This document shows positions 50,923 through 61,800 of a stretch of 64,000 nt of DNA, piece after piece. Positions within the stretch are counted from its first letter, which is position 1, and every line of letters starts with the position of its first letter. This DNA comes from Candidatus Eubacterium faecigallinarum. Its GTDB lineage: Bacteria; Bacillota; Clostridia; Oscillospirales; Acutalibacteraceae. The notes beneath the pieces were generated by a model. The model worked only from the letters and a program-made list of their open reading frames with translations. It made no database searches and had not been told where the DNA came from. The stretch spans positions 100,042-164,041 of the forward strand of contig DXDN01000008.1 of NCBI GenBank assembly GCA_019115455.1, read 5' to 3'. The translations under genes were made by a program, and so were the position numbers.

Positions 50923-52314
50923 ATGAGCGAAAAGAAAAGAAGCAGCTTTACCGGCTCAATAGGATTTGTTCTTGCAGCAGCCGGAAGCGCAGTAGGACTG
51001 GGAAATATATGGCGGTTCCCCTATCTTGCAGCCAAGGATAACGGGGGTCTGTTTTTGCTCTGCTATCTTGTACTGGTAGTTACATTCGGATTTGCACTGC
51101 TTACAACCGAAATTGCCATCGGCAGAAAGACTAAGCAAAGCCCGCTTACCGCATATTCAAAAATAAACAAAAAGATGGGCGGCATCGGAAGCATCGCCAC
51201 CCTTGTTCCTGTAATAATCCTGCCGTACTATTGCTGCATAGGCGGCTGGGTACTAAAATATTTCTTCACATTCTTAACGGGACAAGGTCAAGTTGCAGCC
51301 ACAGACGGATATTTTACATCCTATATTTCCGAGCAGTGGCAGCCGATTATTTGGTTTGTAGTATATCTTGTTATCACATCCCTGACTGTATTTTGCGGTG
51401 TAAACAAGGGTATAGAAAAAATGAGCAAAATACTAATGCCGATACTTCTGATACTGATTATGGGTATTTCAATATACTCGCTTACCCTCAGCTACACTGA
51501 CGCCAGCGGCGTTACTCGCACAGGACTTGAGGGTCTTAAAATCTACATCATTCCTAATTTTTCTGATATAACGATCAAAGATTTCTTTGTAACTCTTATG
51601 GACGCAATGGGGCAGCTTTTCTTCTCAATCAGTGTAGCCATGGGAATAATGGTTGCTTACGGCTCATATGTTGCCGATGACACAAACCTTATCAAATCCA
51701 TAAATCAGATAGAGATTTTTGACACTGTTGTAGCTTTCCTTGCAGGTCTTATGATAGTACCGTCTGTTTACGTATTTATGGGTACAGAGGGTATGTCGGC
51801 AGGACCTGGACTCATGTTCGTTTCCCTGCCTAAAATATTCAACGCTATGGGTGAATTCGGCGAAATTATCGGCGCTCTTTTCTTCCTTATGGTAATTTTT
51901 GCAGCTATCACATCTTCCGTATCTATTATGGAACCAATCGTGGCAAGCTTTATGGACCGCTTCCATTTATCAAGAAAAAAAGCGGTAATTATCGTTACCG
52001 TATATGCTCTTGTTTTCGGAACGCTTATATGCCTCGGATACAATCTGCTTTACTTTGAGGTAAAGCTTCCCAACGGCTCCGTAGGACAGCTGCTTGACGT
52101 ATTTGACTATATCAGCAACAATATACTGATGCCGATTGTAGCTATACTGACCTGCATCCTTATAGGCTGGGTAGCAAAACCGAAGACGATCATAGACGAG
52201 GTTACGAAAAACGGAGAAAAATTCAGACGTAAAAATCTCTATATCGTTATGATTAAATTCCTTGCTCCTGTGCTTCTGTTTGCCCTGCTGCTTCAGGCGC
52301 TTGGTGTGTTCTAA
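50923..52314 (+). CDS. Sodium-dependent transporter, NSS/SNF family
   Basis: GFVLAAAGSAVGLGNIWRFPYLAAKDNGGLFLLCYL. Confidence 0.95.
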   Translation: MSEKKRSSFTGSIGFVLAAAGSAVGLGNIWRFPYLAAKDNGGLFLLCYLVLVVTFGFALLTTEIAIGRKTKQSPLTAYSKINKKMGGIGSIATLVPVIILPYYCCIGGWVLKYFFTFLTGQGQVAATDGYFTSYISEQWQPIIWFVVYLVITSLTVFCGVNKGIEKMSKILMPILLILIMGISIYSLTLSYTDASGVTRTGLEGLKIYIIPNFSDITIKDFFVTLMDAMGQLFFSISVAMGIMVAYGSYVADDTNLIKSINQIEIFDTVVAFLAGLMIVPSVYVFMGTEGMSAGPGLMFVSLPKIFNAMGEFGEIIGALFFLMVIFAAITSSVSIMEPIVASFMDRFHLSRKKAVIIVTVYALVFGTLICLGYNLLYFEVKLPNGSVGQLLDVFDYISNNILMPIVAILTCILIGWVAKPKTIIDEVTKNGEKFRRKNLYIVMIKFLAPVLLFALLLQALGVF

Positions 52315-52343
52315 TATAAGGCTTGAAAATTTATAAAATAATT

Positions 52344-52370
52344 AAAGCTCCGGTAATCCGGAGCTTTTTT
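52344..52370 (+). terminator. Rho-independent terminator after NSS transporter
   Basis: aaagctccgg-taat-ccggagctttttt. Confidence 0.85.
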
Positions 52371-52411
52371 GTACGTTTTTTGTACATTATTTATAATTTA
52401 TTTCTTTAGTG

Positions 52412-52463
52412 TTGATTTTTTTTATCAATATGTTATAATGATTTTTAGTGAGTGATTACTCAC
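52412..52463 (+). promoter_or_regulatory. gdhA promoter with overlapping palindromic operator
   Basis: TTGATT (52412-52417)-16 nt-TATAAT (52434-52439), then perfect IR GTGAGT-gatt-ACTCAC (52448-52463). Confidence 0.65.
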
Positions 52464-52493
52464 CATGATTACTACATATGAAAGGAAATCACA

Positions 52494-53843
52494 ATGAACG
52501 AATACATTGAAAACGTAATTAAAACGGTTGAACGCCGTGACAATGCCAAGCCTGAATATATTCAGTGCGTTAAGGAAGTATTCCGCTCACTTGAAAAGGT
52601 AATTGAGCAGCATCCCGAATACGTTGAGGACGATTTGCTTACCAGAATGGCGGAACCTGACCGACTCATCACATTCCGTGTTGCCTGGGTTGACGATGCA
52701 GGAAAGACGCAGATAAACCGCGGCTACCGTGTTCAGTTCAACTCCAGCATAGGTCCCTACAAGGGCGGACTGCGTTTTCATCCCAGTGTAAACTCATCAA
52801 TAATGTATTTCCTTGGTTTTGAACAAACCTTTAAGAATTCGCTTACAGGTCTGCCAATGGGCGGTGCCAAGGGCGGCTCTGACTTTGACCCAAGAGGAAA
52901 AAGCAAGGCGGAGGTTATGAGATTCTGCCAGGCATTTATGACGGAACTTTACCGCCACATCGGTCCCAACGTCGATGTTCCTGCCGGCGATATCGGTGTC
53001 GGCTCAAGGGAAATCGGATTTTTGTTCGGACAATACAAAAGAATTGCCGACGCTTTTGAAAACGGTGTAATTACCGGCAAGGGACTTTCATACGGCGGTT
53101 CGCTTATCCGTCCTGAGGCTACAGGATACGGAGCTGTATATTACACTTGCGAAGTATTCAAGCACCAAAACGACCATATTAAGGGAAAAACTTTTGCCAT
53201 CTCAGGTTTTGGTAACGTTGCGTGGGGAGCATGCAAAAAAATCGCCGAGTTAGGCGGTATTCCCGTTACACTGTCCGGTCCTGACGGTTATATCTATGAC
53301 AAAGACGGAATCATCACTGAAGAAAAGATAAATTATATGCTGGAAATGAGAGCATCCGGCAGAGACAGATGCCAGGACTACGCTGACAAGTTCGGCGTTC
53401 CCTTCTATGCAGGTCAAAAGCCTTGGGGTGTTAAAGTTGATGTGGCAATGCCCTGTGCTACTCAAAACGAAATCGGCATAAAAGAGGCTAAGCAGATAAT
53501 TGCAAACGGCACTAAGTATTATATTGAGGTTGCGAACATGCCCACCACTGAGGAAGCTCTTAATCTCTTTATGGACACAGACGGAATAATCGTTGCCCCG
53601 TCTAAGGCTGTCAATGCCGGAGGCGTATGTGTATCCGGTCTTGAAATGAGCCAGAACAGCCAGAGGCTTTCCTGGTCAGCAGAGGAAGTTGACAGCAAGC
53701 TGCACAAAGCCATGATATCTATTCATGAAAATTCGGTTAAAGCGGCTGAAAAATACGGGCTCGGCTATAACCTTGTAGCCGGTGCAAATATTGCAGGATT
53801 TGAAAAGGTAGCGGAAGCTATGATGGAGCAAGGTATCTATTAA
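52494..53843 (+). CDS. gdhA: Glutamate dehydrogenase (NADP-type, hexameric)
   Basis: YKGGLRFHPSVNSSIMYFLGFEQTFKNSLTGLPMGGAKGGSDFDPRGKS. Confidence 0.97.
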   Translation: MNEYIENVIKTVERRDNAKPEYIQCVKEVFRSLEKVIEQHPEYVEDDLLTRMAEPDRLITFRVAWVDDAGKTQINRGYRVQFNSSIGPYKGGLRFHPSVNSSIMYFLGFEQTFKNSLTGLPMGGAKGGSDFDPRGKSKAEVMRFCQAFMTELYRHIGPNVDVPAGDIGVGSREIGFLFGQYKRIADAFENGVITGKGLSYGGSLIRPEATGYGAVYYTCEVFKHQNDHIKGKTFAISGFGNVAWGACKKIAELGGIPVTLSGPDGYIYDKDGIITEEKINYMLEMRASGRDRCQDYADKFGVPFYAGQKPWGVKVDVAMPCATQNEIGIKEAKQIIANGTKYYIEVANMPTTEEALNLFMDTDGIIVAPSKAVNAGGVCVSGLEMSQNSQRLSWSAEEVDSKLHKAMISIHENSVKAAEKYGLGYNLVAGANIAGFEKVAEAMMEQGIY

Positions 53844-53863
53844 TAGAAGCTCAGTATAAAACT

Positions 53864-53900
53864 AAACCACCTGTTGTTTATCACTTCAGGTGGTTTTTTT
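53864..53900 (+). terminator. Rho-independent terminator after gdhA
   Basis: aaaccacctg..caggtggttttttt. Confidence 0.85.
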
Positions 53901-53962
53901 CAATAATTTATTTAATTTGATTTGCAGAGCCTAAGCATATAAAGGCATATACTTGAGATTTC

Positions 53963-55108
53963 TCACACATACGAAATCACAAGCCACAGCGCTATATTCA
54001 CTGCAAGAAACAACACGTTAAACCCTGTAAAACGCAGTATATACTTGACTGTGCTGACGCTTTCCTTTTGAATAAATTTAAAGGAAATAAGACTTGCCAT
54101 GGAGGCGATAAGAGTACCGAGTCCGCCGATATTAACACCCACCAAAAGAGCGCAGGCATTCTCAGTAAATCCTGACAGAAGCACAGCCGCCGGAACGTTT
54201 GAAATAAACTGGCTTGACACGATACCTGCAACGACTTCATTGCCTTCAACTACGTTTTTGAGAAACTGATTTACCGAACTGATATTTCCGAGATTACCTA
54301 TAAATATAAACAGAAAAACGAAAGTGAACAGCAGGCTGTAATCAACCTTTTTGAGGGTTTTTCTGTCCGCAATCAGCACAACGATTATCACAGCCGCTAC
54401 GATAACCAGATAATGTATAACTCTCAGTACACACAAAACGGCAAGGATAAAAAGCACGCAGTAAACTGCAAAAAGCTTTTTGTCAACGGGTTTTCTATCT
54501 ATATCCTCAATATTAACTGTGATACTTTTTCTGCTTGAAAAAATGCAGCACAAAACAAGCACCGCAAGCGAAAGTGCGCCGTAAGGAACAACTGTTTTAA
54601 AGAACTCCCCTATTCCCATATGATAAGCGGAAAACAGGTACAAATTCTGCGGATTGCCTATAGGCGTCAGCATACTTCCGAGATTAGCGGCAATGGTCTC
54701 AAGCACAACTATATAAATCAGCTTTCTTTTGCCCTTAGCCATTTTTAGCGTTACTATGGTAAACGGCACAAAGGTTATCAGCGCCACGTCATTGGTAACA
54801 AGCATTGACATAAAAAAGCAGAGGACCACCAGCACAAGCGCCAGCCCGGAAAATTTCTTTACACTTTTAAGGACGCTGCGTGCAAGGAAGGAAAAAACGC
54901 CTATGGAATTTAGCCCCGCCATAATCACCATAAGGCTGAAGAGCAGTCCGATAGTGCGAAAATCAATGTAATCAACATAATCCTTGCTGGGCTTTACCAC
55001 AAAAGCAGACGCTACGGCAAGCACAAACGAAACCACTAAAACCGTCTCGTTTTTGAAAAACTCTTTAATATCATTTTTAAATTTAATGTTTTTTGCTGAA
55101 TTACTCAT
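53963..55108 (-). CDS. SLC13/ArsB-like anion (citrate/arsenite family) transporter
   Basis: ~10 TM; 'LETIAANLGSMLTPIGNPQNLYLFS', 'SSQFISNVPAAVLLSGF' ion-transporter hallmarks. Confidence 0.88.
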   Translation of the reverse strand: MSNSAKNIKFKNDIKEFFKNETVLVVSFVLAVASAFVVKPSKDYVDYIDFRTIGLLFSLMVIMAGLNSIGVFSFLARSVLKSVKKFSGLALVLVVLCFFMSMLVTNDVALITFVPFTIVTLKMAKGKRKLIYIVVLETIAANLGSMLTPIGNPQNLYLFSAYHMGIGEFFKTVVPYGALSLAVLVLCCIFSSRKSITVNIEDIDRKPVDKKLFAVYCVLFILAVLCVLRVIHYLVIVAAVIIVVLIADRKTLKKVDYSLLFTFVFLFIFIGNLGNISSVNQFLKNVVEGNEVVAGIVSSQFISNVPAAVLLSGFTENACALLVGVNIGGLGTLIASMASLISFKFIQKESVSTVKYILRFTGFNVLFLAVNIALWLVISYV

Positions 55109-55320
55109 ACTGTTAAAATATAAGTGCCTGACCTGCAAAACAAGTCAGGCGCTTTTCTTTCGTAAGCTTTTTATAAATATATCATAAACTATCTAATTAC
55201 CTAATCAACCCAACCGGCAATAAAAATATATCTGCCGAGTCATGCTAACTTGCGCTTATGACTTTAAAACGTAAGCGCAGCAAAAATTTATGCAATATTT
55301 GATTATGGTTATTTAATAAT

Positions 55321-55346
55321 AAAACGGAACGACCTGCGTTCCGTTT
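55321..55346 (-). terminator. Terminator after tRNA
   Basis: aaacggaacg..cgttccgttt, T-rich on minus strand. Confidence 0.75.
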
Positions 55347-55348
55347 AG

Positions 55349-55424
<76 letters not shown>

Positions 55425-55568
55425 ATATCAATTTGTGTTGGTGCTATATATTATAGCAGAAAAAATATATTTGTCAATAGCAAATTACATTTTAATTTAA
55501 AATAAAGATTAATTACGCATAATCAGTTATATTTTATAAAAACTAAGTTCAGCACGGAATTTGGTGAT

Positions 55569-56282
55569 ATGATGAAAAGTGATGAAGTTTTTTCCCTTTC
55601 GCTGGACATAGGCGAAGCGATAATAAAGTGCGGCGGCGAAGTACACCGTGCCGAGGACACTATAAAGAGGATAAACAAGGCATACGGTAATAATTGCAGT
55701 GTTTTTGCCATACCCACGCTTATTATTGCGCAAAGCGGCAGCAATATTCAACTTAGAAAAATTGAAAAGAAAGATACGGACCTTTCTGAGCTTGCCAGGT
55801 TAAATGAACTTTCAAGACGGCTTTGTTACGAAGAAAACGAGGAAATAAACGTTACCCGAAAAAAGACTTATTCAGAATTTACGGAACTTATCTGCACATT
55901 GTCGGCAACCGCTGCGTTTTGCCTGTTTTTCGGTGGATCTGCCGTGGACGCAGTATTTGCGGCTGTTACAGGAATTATAATCACCTATGCGCCGTACAAA
56001 AAAATAAGTCTGCCGCTTTTTTCATCAAATCTTGCAGACGCATTCGTAGCAGGTATCTCGGCTCATATTCCGTCTGCTTTGGGAATAAGTACAAATCCCG
56101 ACAAAATAATTATTGGCTCAATAACACTCTTGGTACCGGGACTGACAGTTGTAAACGCCATGCGTGACATGATGAGCGGTGACATGGCGGCAGGTCTGTT
56201 TGAGCTTTTCAACTCAATCATTTCGGCTCTGGGAATTGCTCTTGGCATTGCCGGTGCAATATTGATTTTTATTCAGCTATGA
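55569..56282 (+). CDS. Threonine/serine exporter N-terminal half (ThrE/YjjP-like)
   Basis: 'IGEAIIKCGGEVHRAEDTIKRINKAYG..AIPTLIIAQ' plus 5 TM, 'LVPGLTVVNAMRDMMSGDMAAGL'. Confidence 0.88.
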   Translation: MMKSDEVFSLSLDIGEAIIKCGGEVHRAEDTIKRINKAYGNNCSVFAIPTLIIAQSGSNIQLRKIEKKDTDLSELARLNELSRRLCYEENEEINVTRKKTYSEFTELICTLSATAAFCLFFGGSAVDAVFAAVTGIIITYAPYKKISLPLFSSNLADAFVAGISAHIPSALGISTNPDKIIIGSITLLVPGLTVVNAMRDMMSGDMAAGLFELFNSIISALGIALGIAGAILIFIQL

Positions 56283-56704
56283 TATTAAAAATATTTTTCT
56301 GCGTAATTGGCTCGCTGGCGTTTTCAATAACTATGAAATCGCCGCCAAAAAGTATAATATTTATTGCCATAGGGGCAACAGTCAGCGCAACGGTTGACAA
56401 TATTCTGTCGGATTATTACGGCGGCTTTATCGCCTGTTTTTCCGCTATGATTTGCCTGTCATTTTACTGCGAGCTTATGGCAAGAATACTAAAAATGCCT
56501 ACTACGGTAATCCTGATGCCATCAACAATTCCGCTTCTTCCGGGAAGCGCAATTTATTATGCAATGTTTTACGCCATTCAGACAAATTCAAGGCTTTTTT
56601 CTCATTATGCGCAGTCCACATTTTTTTCAGGACTCGGCATAGCGTTGGGAGCCGTTGTCAGCGCAACAGTTATAAAAATGATTAATTATTACAGAGACGA
56701 TTAA
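56279..56704 (+). CDS. Threonine/serine exporter C-terminal half (YjjB-like)
   Basis: 141 aa, 4-5 TM, 'MPTTVILMPSTIPLLPGSAIYYAMFYAI'; start overlaps previous gene. Confidence 0.87.
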   Translation: MILKIFFCVIGSLAFSITMKSPPKSIIFIAIGATVSATVDNILSDYYGGFIACFSAMICLSFYCELMARILKMPTTVILMPSTIPLLPGSAIYYAMFYAIQTNSRLFSHYAQSTFFSGLGIALGAVVSATVIKMINYYRDD

Positions 56705-56708
56705 TTCA

Positions 56709-57425
56709 TCAGTGTCTTGTGTCGTCGTCGAAGCACTCGCAAAATCTTGCCGCAAAAGACGGTTCTTCATCACCAGCGTACAAATGGCTTATATCGGCAA
56801 ACTGCTGGCACCTGAAAACAGCAGTGCCCTCTTCCCTCTCCTCGGAAATCAGCGTTGTAACCGACGACGGAAGCGCCACGAAATTATGCCAAAGCACCAT
56901 TGGCGAACAGGAGAAAATATGCGATAATATCACGCACTCTACGGCAAAATGGCAAAAAAGAACAATAGTATCGTGATTTGACTCCAGCACTCTGTATGCT
57001 CTGCCGACATGTTCGTACCCGTGACTCTTCAGCAGGCTGTCGATACCGTCGCATACAAATTTATACTCACGGCTGACATTTGCGCTATTCATAAGCTTTG
57101 TATTCTTCCAGTTTTCTGCTGAATAAAAATCTTCATTGGTTGTCCATTCAGAAGGGAGCCTGTCCCAGCAGGATACAAGCTTTAGTCCTTTTCGGATTTT
57201 ACCTCTGAACTCGGTAAGCCACGGTAATTCAACTGCGCTTGCGCCGAATTTTTCAAGAGTAAGCGAAGCGGTGTCCTTTGCCCTGCCGAGAGGTGAACAG
57301 TAAAATGCCTTTACATCAATTTTCTTAAGTCTTTCTGCCAGAAGCCGTGCTTCTCTCCAGCCCTTCTCAGTAAGGGAATCCTTTACATAATCAGGTTCTG
57401 CATGGCGCACAATAATAATCCTCAT
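56709..57425 (-). CDS. Histidine phosphatase family protein
   Basis: MRIIIVRHAEPDYVKDSLTEKGWREARLLAERL; CSPLGRAKDTA. Confidence 0.92.
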   Translation of the reverse strand: MRIIIVRHAEPDYVKDSLTEKGWREARLLAERLKKIDVKAFYCSPLGRAKDTASLTLEKFGASAVELPWLTEFRGKIRKGLKLVSCWDRLPSEWTTNEDFYSAENWKNTKLMNSANVSREYKFVCDGIDSLLKSHGYEHVGRAYRVLESNHDTIVLFCHFAVECVILSHIFSCSPMVLWHNFVALPSSVTTLISEEREEGTAVFRCQQFADISHLYAGDEEPSFAARFCECFDDDTRH

Positions 57426-57513
57426 AAAATCACCTCAATGATTTTACCACATTTGATATAATAAATCAATTATGCTAAAATAGTAAAAAATCATCCTAAA
57501 TAAGGAGTTAAGC

Positions 57514-58572
57514 ATGAAAATATTAGTTGTACCCGACAGCTTTAAGGGTTCGCTCTCATCAAAAGAGGTTTGCGACTGCATCAAAAACGGGCTAAGCTCA
57601 GTAACCGACTCAGAGATAACCACACTCCCGTTCGCCGACGGCGGCGAGGGATTTGCCGAATGTTTAAGCACTGCCTGTAATGGCGTACCACTTTACATTA
57701 ACTGCACCGATTTATACGGCAAAGCAATAAACGCCGCAATATTTACATATGGAAACACGGCTGTAATCGATTGTGCCGCCGCCAGCGGTCTGCAAAAGAA
57801 AAAGGACGTTATGAACGCCACCTCTTACGGCACAGGAGAGCTGATAAAAGCTGCTGTATTAAAGGGCTTTAACAATATTGTACTGGGACTCGGAGGTAGC
57901 GGATGCTGCGACGGCGGAGCAGGTGCTCTTTGCGCGCTGGGTGTAAAGTTCAAAGACTTTTCCGGGGAAATAATAAGCCGCCCAACAGGCGTAAATATCG
58001 GCGATATTTACGGAGCTGATTTCAGGAACATTGTAAAGCCTATTAACTTTACATATGCATGTGATGTTGACAATCCGTATTACGGCATAAACGGAGCGGC
58101 ATTTGTTTTTGCAAAGCAAAAAGGTGCTACGGACAGGGATATTTTGACGCTGGATAACGGACTGAAAATGCTGAATGCCTTTCTGCCAAAGGATGTCGGC
58201 AAAACAAAGGGAGCCGGTGCTGCCGGAGGATTATGCGGAGGTCTTTATTCGGTATACGGCGGAGCGATAAAAAGCGGCTTTGACATTCTTTGTAAAGCTT
58301 ATGACCTTGAAACAAAAATAAGTCAGTCGGATCTGATCATAACCGGTGAGGGTAAGACTGACAGCCAGTCCCTTATGGGAAAACTGCCGTACAAAATAGC
58401 AAATCTCTGCAAAAAATACGGCAAAATATGCGCTGTAATCAGTGGTATTATTGAAGGGGTCAGCTTTGCTGATAAGATGATAAGCCTGACAGACAGCGAG
58501 ATTTCCGCCGAGGAATCCATGAAAAATGCCGCAAAAATTCTGACAGATAAATCAAAATTAATATTGCAATAA
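57514..58572 (+). CDS. Glycerate kinase (GckA/GlxK family)
   Basis: MKILVVPDSFKGSLSSKEVCDCIKNGL, PFADGGEGFAECL, GLGGSGCCDGGAGAL. Confidence 0.95.
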   Translation: MKILVVPDSFKGSLSSKEVCDCIKNGLSSVTDSEITTLPFADGGEGFAECLSTACNGVPLYINCTDLYGKAINAAIFTYGNTAVIDCAAASGLQKKKDVMNATSYGTGELIKAAVLKGFNNIVLGLGGSGCCDGGAGALCALGVKFKDFSGEIISRPTGVNIGDIYGADFRNIVKPINFTYACDVDNPYYGINGAAFVFAKQKGATDRDILTLDNGLKMLNAFLPKDVGKTKGAGAAGGLCGGLYSVYGGAIKSGFDILCKAYDLETKISQSDLIITGEGKTDSQSLMGKLPYKIANLCKKYGKICAVISGIIEGVSFADKMISLTDSEISAEESMKNAAKILTDKSKLILQ

Positions 58573-58627
58573 TATTGTTTTAAATATATAATGTTACCAA
58601 CAGAATTTAAAGAATAGGAGATAAAAA

Positions 58628-58846
58628 ATGAAAGTAAGACTTCCTAAACACAGAGAATTTCTTATCAAATTTGAGGACGGATACGACAAGGAGGCTGAGG
58701 CGTGGGATGCCCTCAACCAAATCGTTAAGGACTACAGCGTTGACGGTAAGAGCATTTACACTGAAACCTTCATCGAAGACAATGAGGACAAGGTTAAGGC
58801 TCTTCAGGAAAAATATGAATTCACTTATGAAATAATTGAGAAATAA
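58628..58846 (+). CDS. Small acidic conserved-looking hypothetical protein (72 aa)
   Basis: ATG 7 nt after SD taggag; tight spacing before GH38 gene; no recognised domain. Confidence 0.7.
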   Translation: MKVRLPKHREFLIKFEDGYDKEAEAWDALNQIVKDYSVDGKSIYTETFIEDNEDKVKALQEKYEFTYEIIEK

Positions 58847-58861
58847 AGGTTGTTTTGCGCT

Positions 58862-61800
58862 ATGGAAAAGAAAAAAGCCTATGTGGTAGCAACGGCTCAT
58901 CTTGACACGGTGTGGAGATGGACTATTGCAAAAACAATTGAGGAATTTATACCTGATACTTTGTCAAAGAATTTTGATCTTATTGAGAAGTATCCGAACT
59001 ACAGATTCAATTTTGAGGGCGCCAAGAGATATGAACTGATTGAAGAGTTTTATCCTAAAGCTTTTGAAATAATCAAGGAATATGTTAAAGAGGGCAAATG
59101 GTGCGTTTCCGGAACGGCATATGAAAACGGTGACGTAAATGTTCCTTCCCCTGAGTCGCTTTTCAGGAATTTGCTTCTCGGAAACAATTATTTTAAAGAA
59201 AAATTCGGCACCACTTCAAAGGATATGTTCCTGCCGGACTGTTTCGGATTCGGCTGGGCTCTGCCGTCAATAATGAACCATGCAGGAATCAAAGGTTTTA
59301 CAACCCAGAAGCTGTCCTGGGGCAGTGCATACGGACTTCCTTTTGACTTAGGCATCTGGAAGGGTCCGGACGGCAAGGAAGCGTTCGTAAGTCTTAACGC
59401 AAAATCTTACAGATATAAGTTCACAGGCGACATTCGCGCTGATTTAAGCGTTATTGGCTCAATTGCAGATAACTATTCAAAAGGTCATCTGCCCTGGGCA
59501 AATCATCTCTACGGCACAGGCGACTGGGGCGGCTCACCTACTGAGGAAAGCGTCAAGGCGGTTAATGACAGCGTAAATAAAAATTCCGACGAGTTTGAAG
59601 TGATTTCGGCAAGCTCCGACCAGATTTTTCTTGACATGGATAAGCTGTCAAAAGCTGAAAAAGAACAGCTTCCTGTATGGGATAACGAGCTGTTGATGAC
59701 AAGCCACGGCGCTGGTACATATACCTCAAGAGCTATGAGCAAGAAACTCAACAGAACTTGCGAAAGGATCGCCGATTATACTGAAAAGGCGTGCGCTTTC
59801 TCATCGTCTATAGGTGCATACACTTATCCGAAAAGGAATATTAATCAGGCTTGGAAGAGAGTGCTTGAGCATCATTTTCACGATGATATTACAGGCACCT
59901 CAGTTATGGATGTGTACAATTCCGCATGGTCGGATTACTACCTGTCCATTTCGCAGTTTACTACGGAATATGTGGGCGCCAGCAAAATGATAATCAACGA
60001 GCTTGACACCAAGTGGGCAAGCGACGACAGCGTTATATTGGTTGTAAATAATCCAACACAATTTAAAGTCAAAAGAGTTGTTGAGGCGCAGGTTCGAATG
60101 ACGAGAAACTGCACTAACGTAAGCGTATTTGACAAAGAGGGAAACGAAATTCCCAGCCAGCTTATCAAGAAAAAGGGTAAACTTTTGACTATCTTGATTT
60201 GTGCGGAGGTAGACCCATTCGGTTACAAGGTTTTTGAAATTAAAAAGGCAACTGAGCAGTACAGCCCTGCTGTTAAAAAGGTCGTTGCGTCAAACCATTC
60301 AATCGAAAATCAGAAATACAAGCTGATTTTCAACAAAAACGGCGATATAGCTTATCTCTACGATAAAAAGCTGAAAAGGCAGATTATTGATTCGCCGATT
60401 AAGATGGCGTTATTGCATGACACCGGTTCCCTCGCCTACCCCAGCTGGGAGATAACGAAGGAAGACATTGACAAAGCTCCGTACTGCTACGCAAACACTC
60501 CTGTATTCACAGTGGTTGAAAACGGACCCGTAAGAGCGACAATCAAAGTTGTACGTGAAGCGGAATATTCCACCATAACTCAGCTCGTATCCCTCAGCGC
60601 TGACTGCGAATACGTTGAGGTTAAAAATATTGTTGACTGGAAAACAAGGCGAACCATGCTCAAGGCGACGTTCCCGACAGCGGCACACAGCAAAACAGCA
60701 ACATACGACCTGGGATTAGGTGTAATAAAAAGAGGAAACAACACGGATTCACTCTATGAAGTGCCTGCTCAGAAATGGGCTGACATCAGCGATGACGGCG
60801 GAGAATTCGGCGTATCCATATTCTCAGACTGCAAATACGGCTGGGATAAGCCGAGTGACAATACTTTGAGGCTTACCTGCATACACACCCCTGCCGGTGC
60901 TTTCACAAAGGAAACAAGACAGGACCTTCAGGACATCGGAAGGAATGTATTTTCCTTTGCCATTTACAGCCACAAAAACGGTTTTGAGGACTCGACCCAA
61001 AAATACAGCGAAATCTACGCCAACCCTTACATGTGCATTACCACTGACTACAGAAACAAGCGTTCTCTTGATGACAGCGTATCTTTTTGCAGTATCAGCA
61101 ATGACAACGTGCTCGTAAGAGCGATTAAGCTCAGCGAAGATGACAGCGACTCCTTTATAATCAGAGTTAATGAGGCTGTCGGTGCAGAGCAGAAAAACGT
61201 ATCGCTTAAAATGCTGGGTGAAATCGGAGAAGCCAGCCTGTGCACCGCCCTTGAAGAGCCGATTAAAAAGCTGAACGTGACTAACGGACGGCTGAGATTT
61301 AACATGAAGCCCTTTGAGGTTAAGACATTTAAAATAAAGTACGCCAGCAAGGCAAAGACTATACCCAGCGAGAGGTATGAAACAATTGACCTGCCGTTTA
61401 ACGCGCGTGGCATTACCTCCGATGATGACATGAGGCATGTTATATTACAGGGAAGCGGATTCTCTCTGCCAAGGGAACTGCTGAGCCCCTCCTACTATAT
61501 GGGCGGAATAAGATACCGTTTCCACAGCGCTGAAGAAAACAGCAGATATGATGTACTTGTTTGCCGTGGACAGAAGATCAAGCTTCCGCAATGCACAAGA
61601 GTGTATTTTATAGCAGGTTCCACCTGCGGCGAGCAGGACATAAACATAAGCTATGACAACAAAAAAGTAGGATTTAAAATCCAGCCGATTGACAAACCGG
61701 TAAGCACCTGGGATATGGCGGCATATAATCAGGTTGCAGATGTAAATGACGGCATGGCTTACGGTTATGAATTCTCCCATGTACATCATCCTGAGGGGAA

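Noticed and set aside
60824-61438. 204-aa minus-strand ORF inside GH38 mannosidase
   Set aside because: Antisense shadow ORF in coding sequence with no motif.
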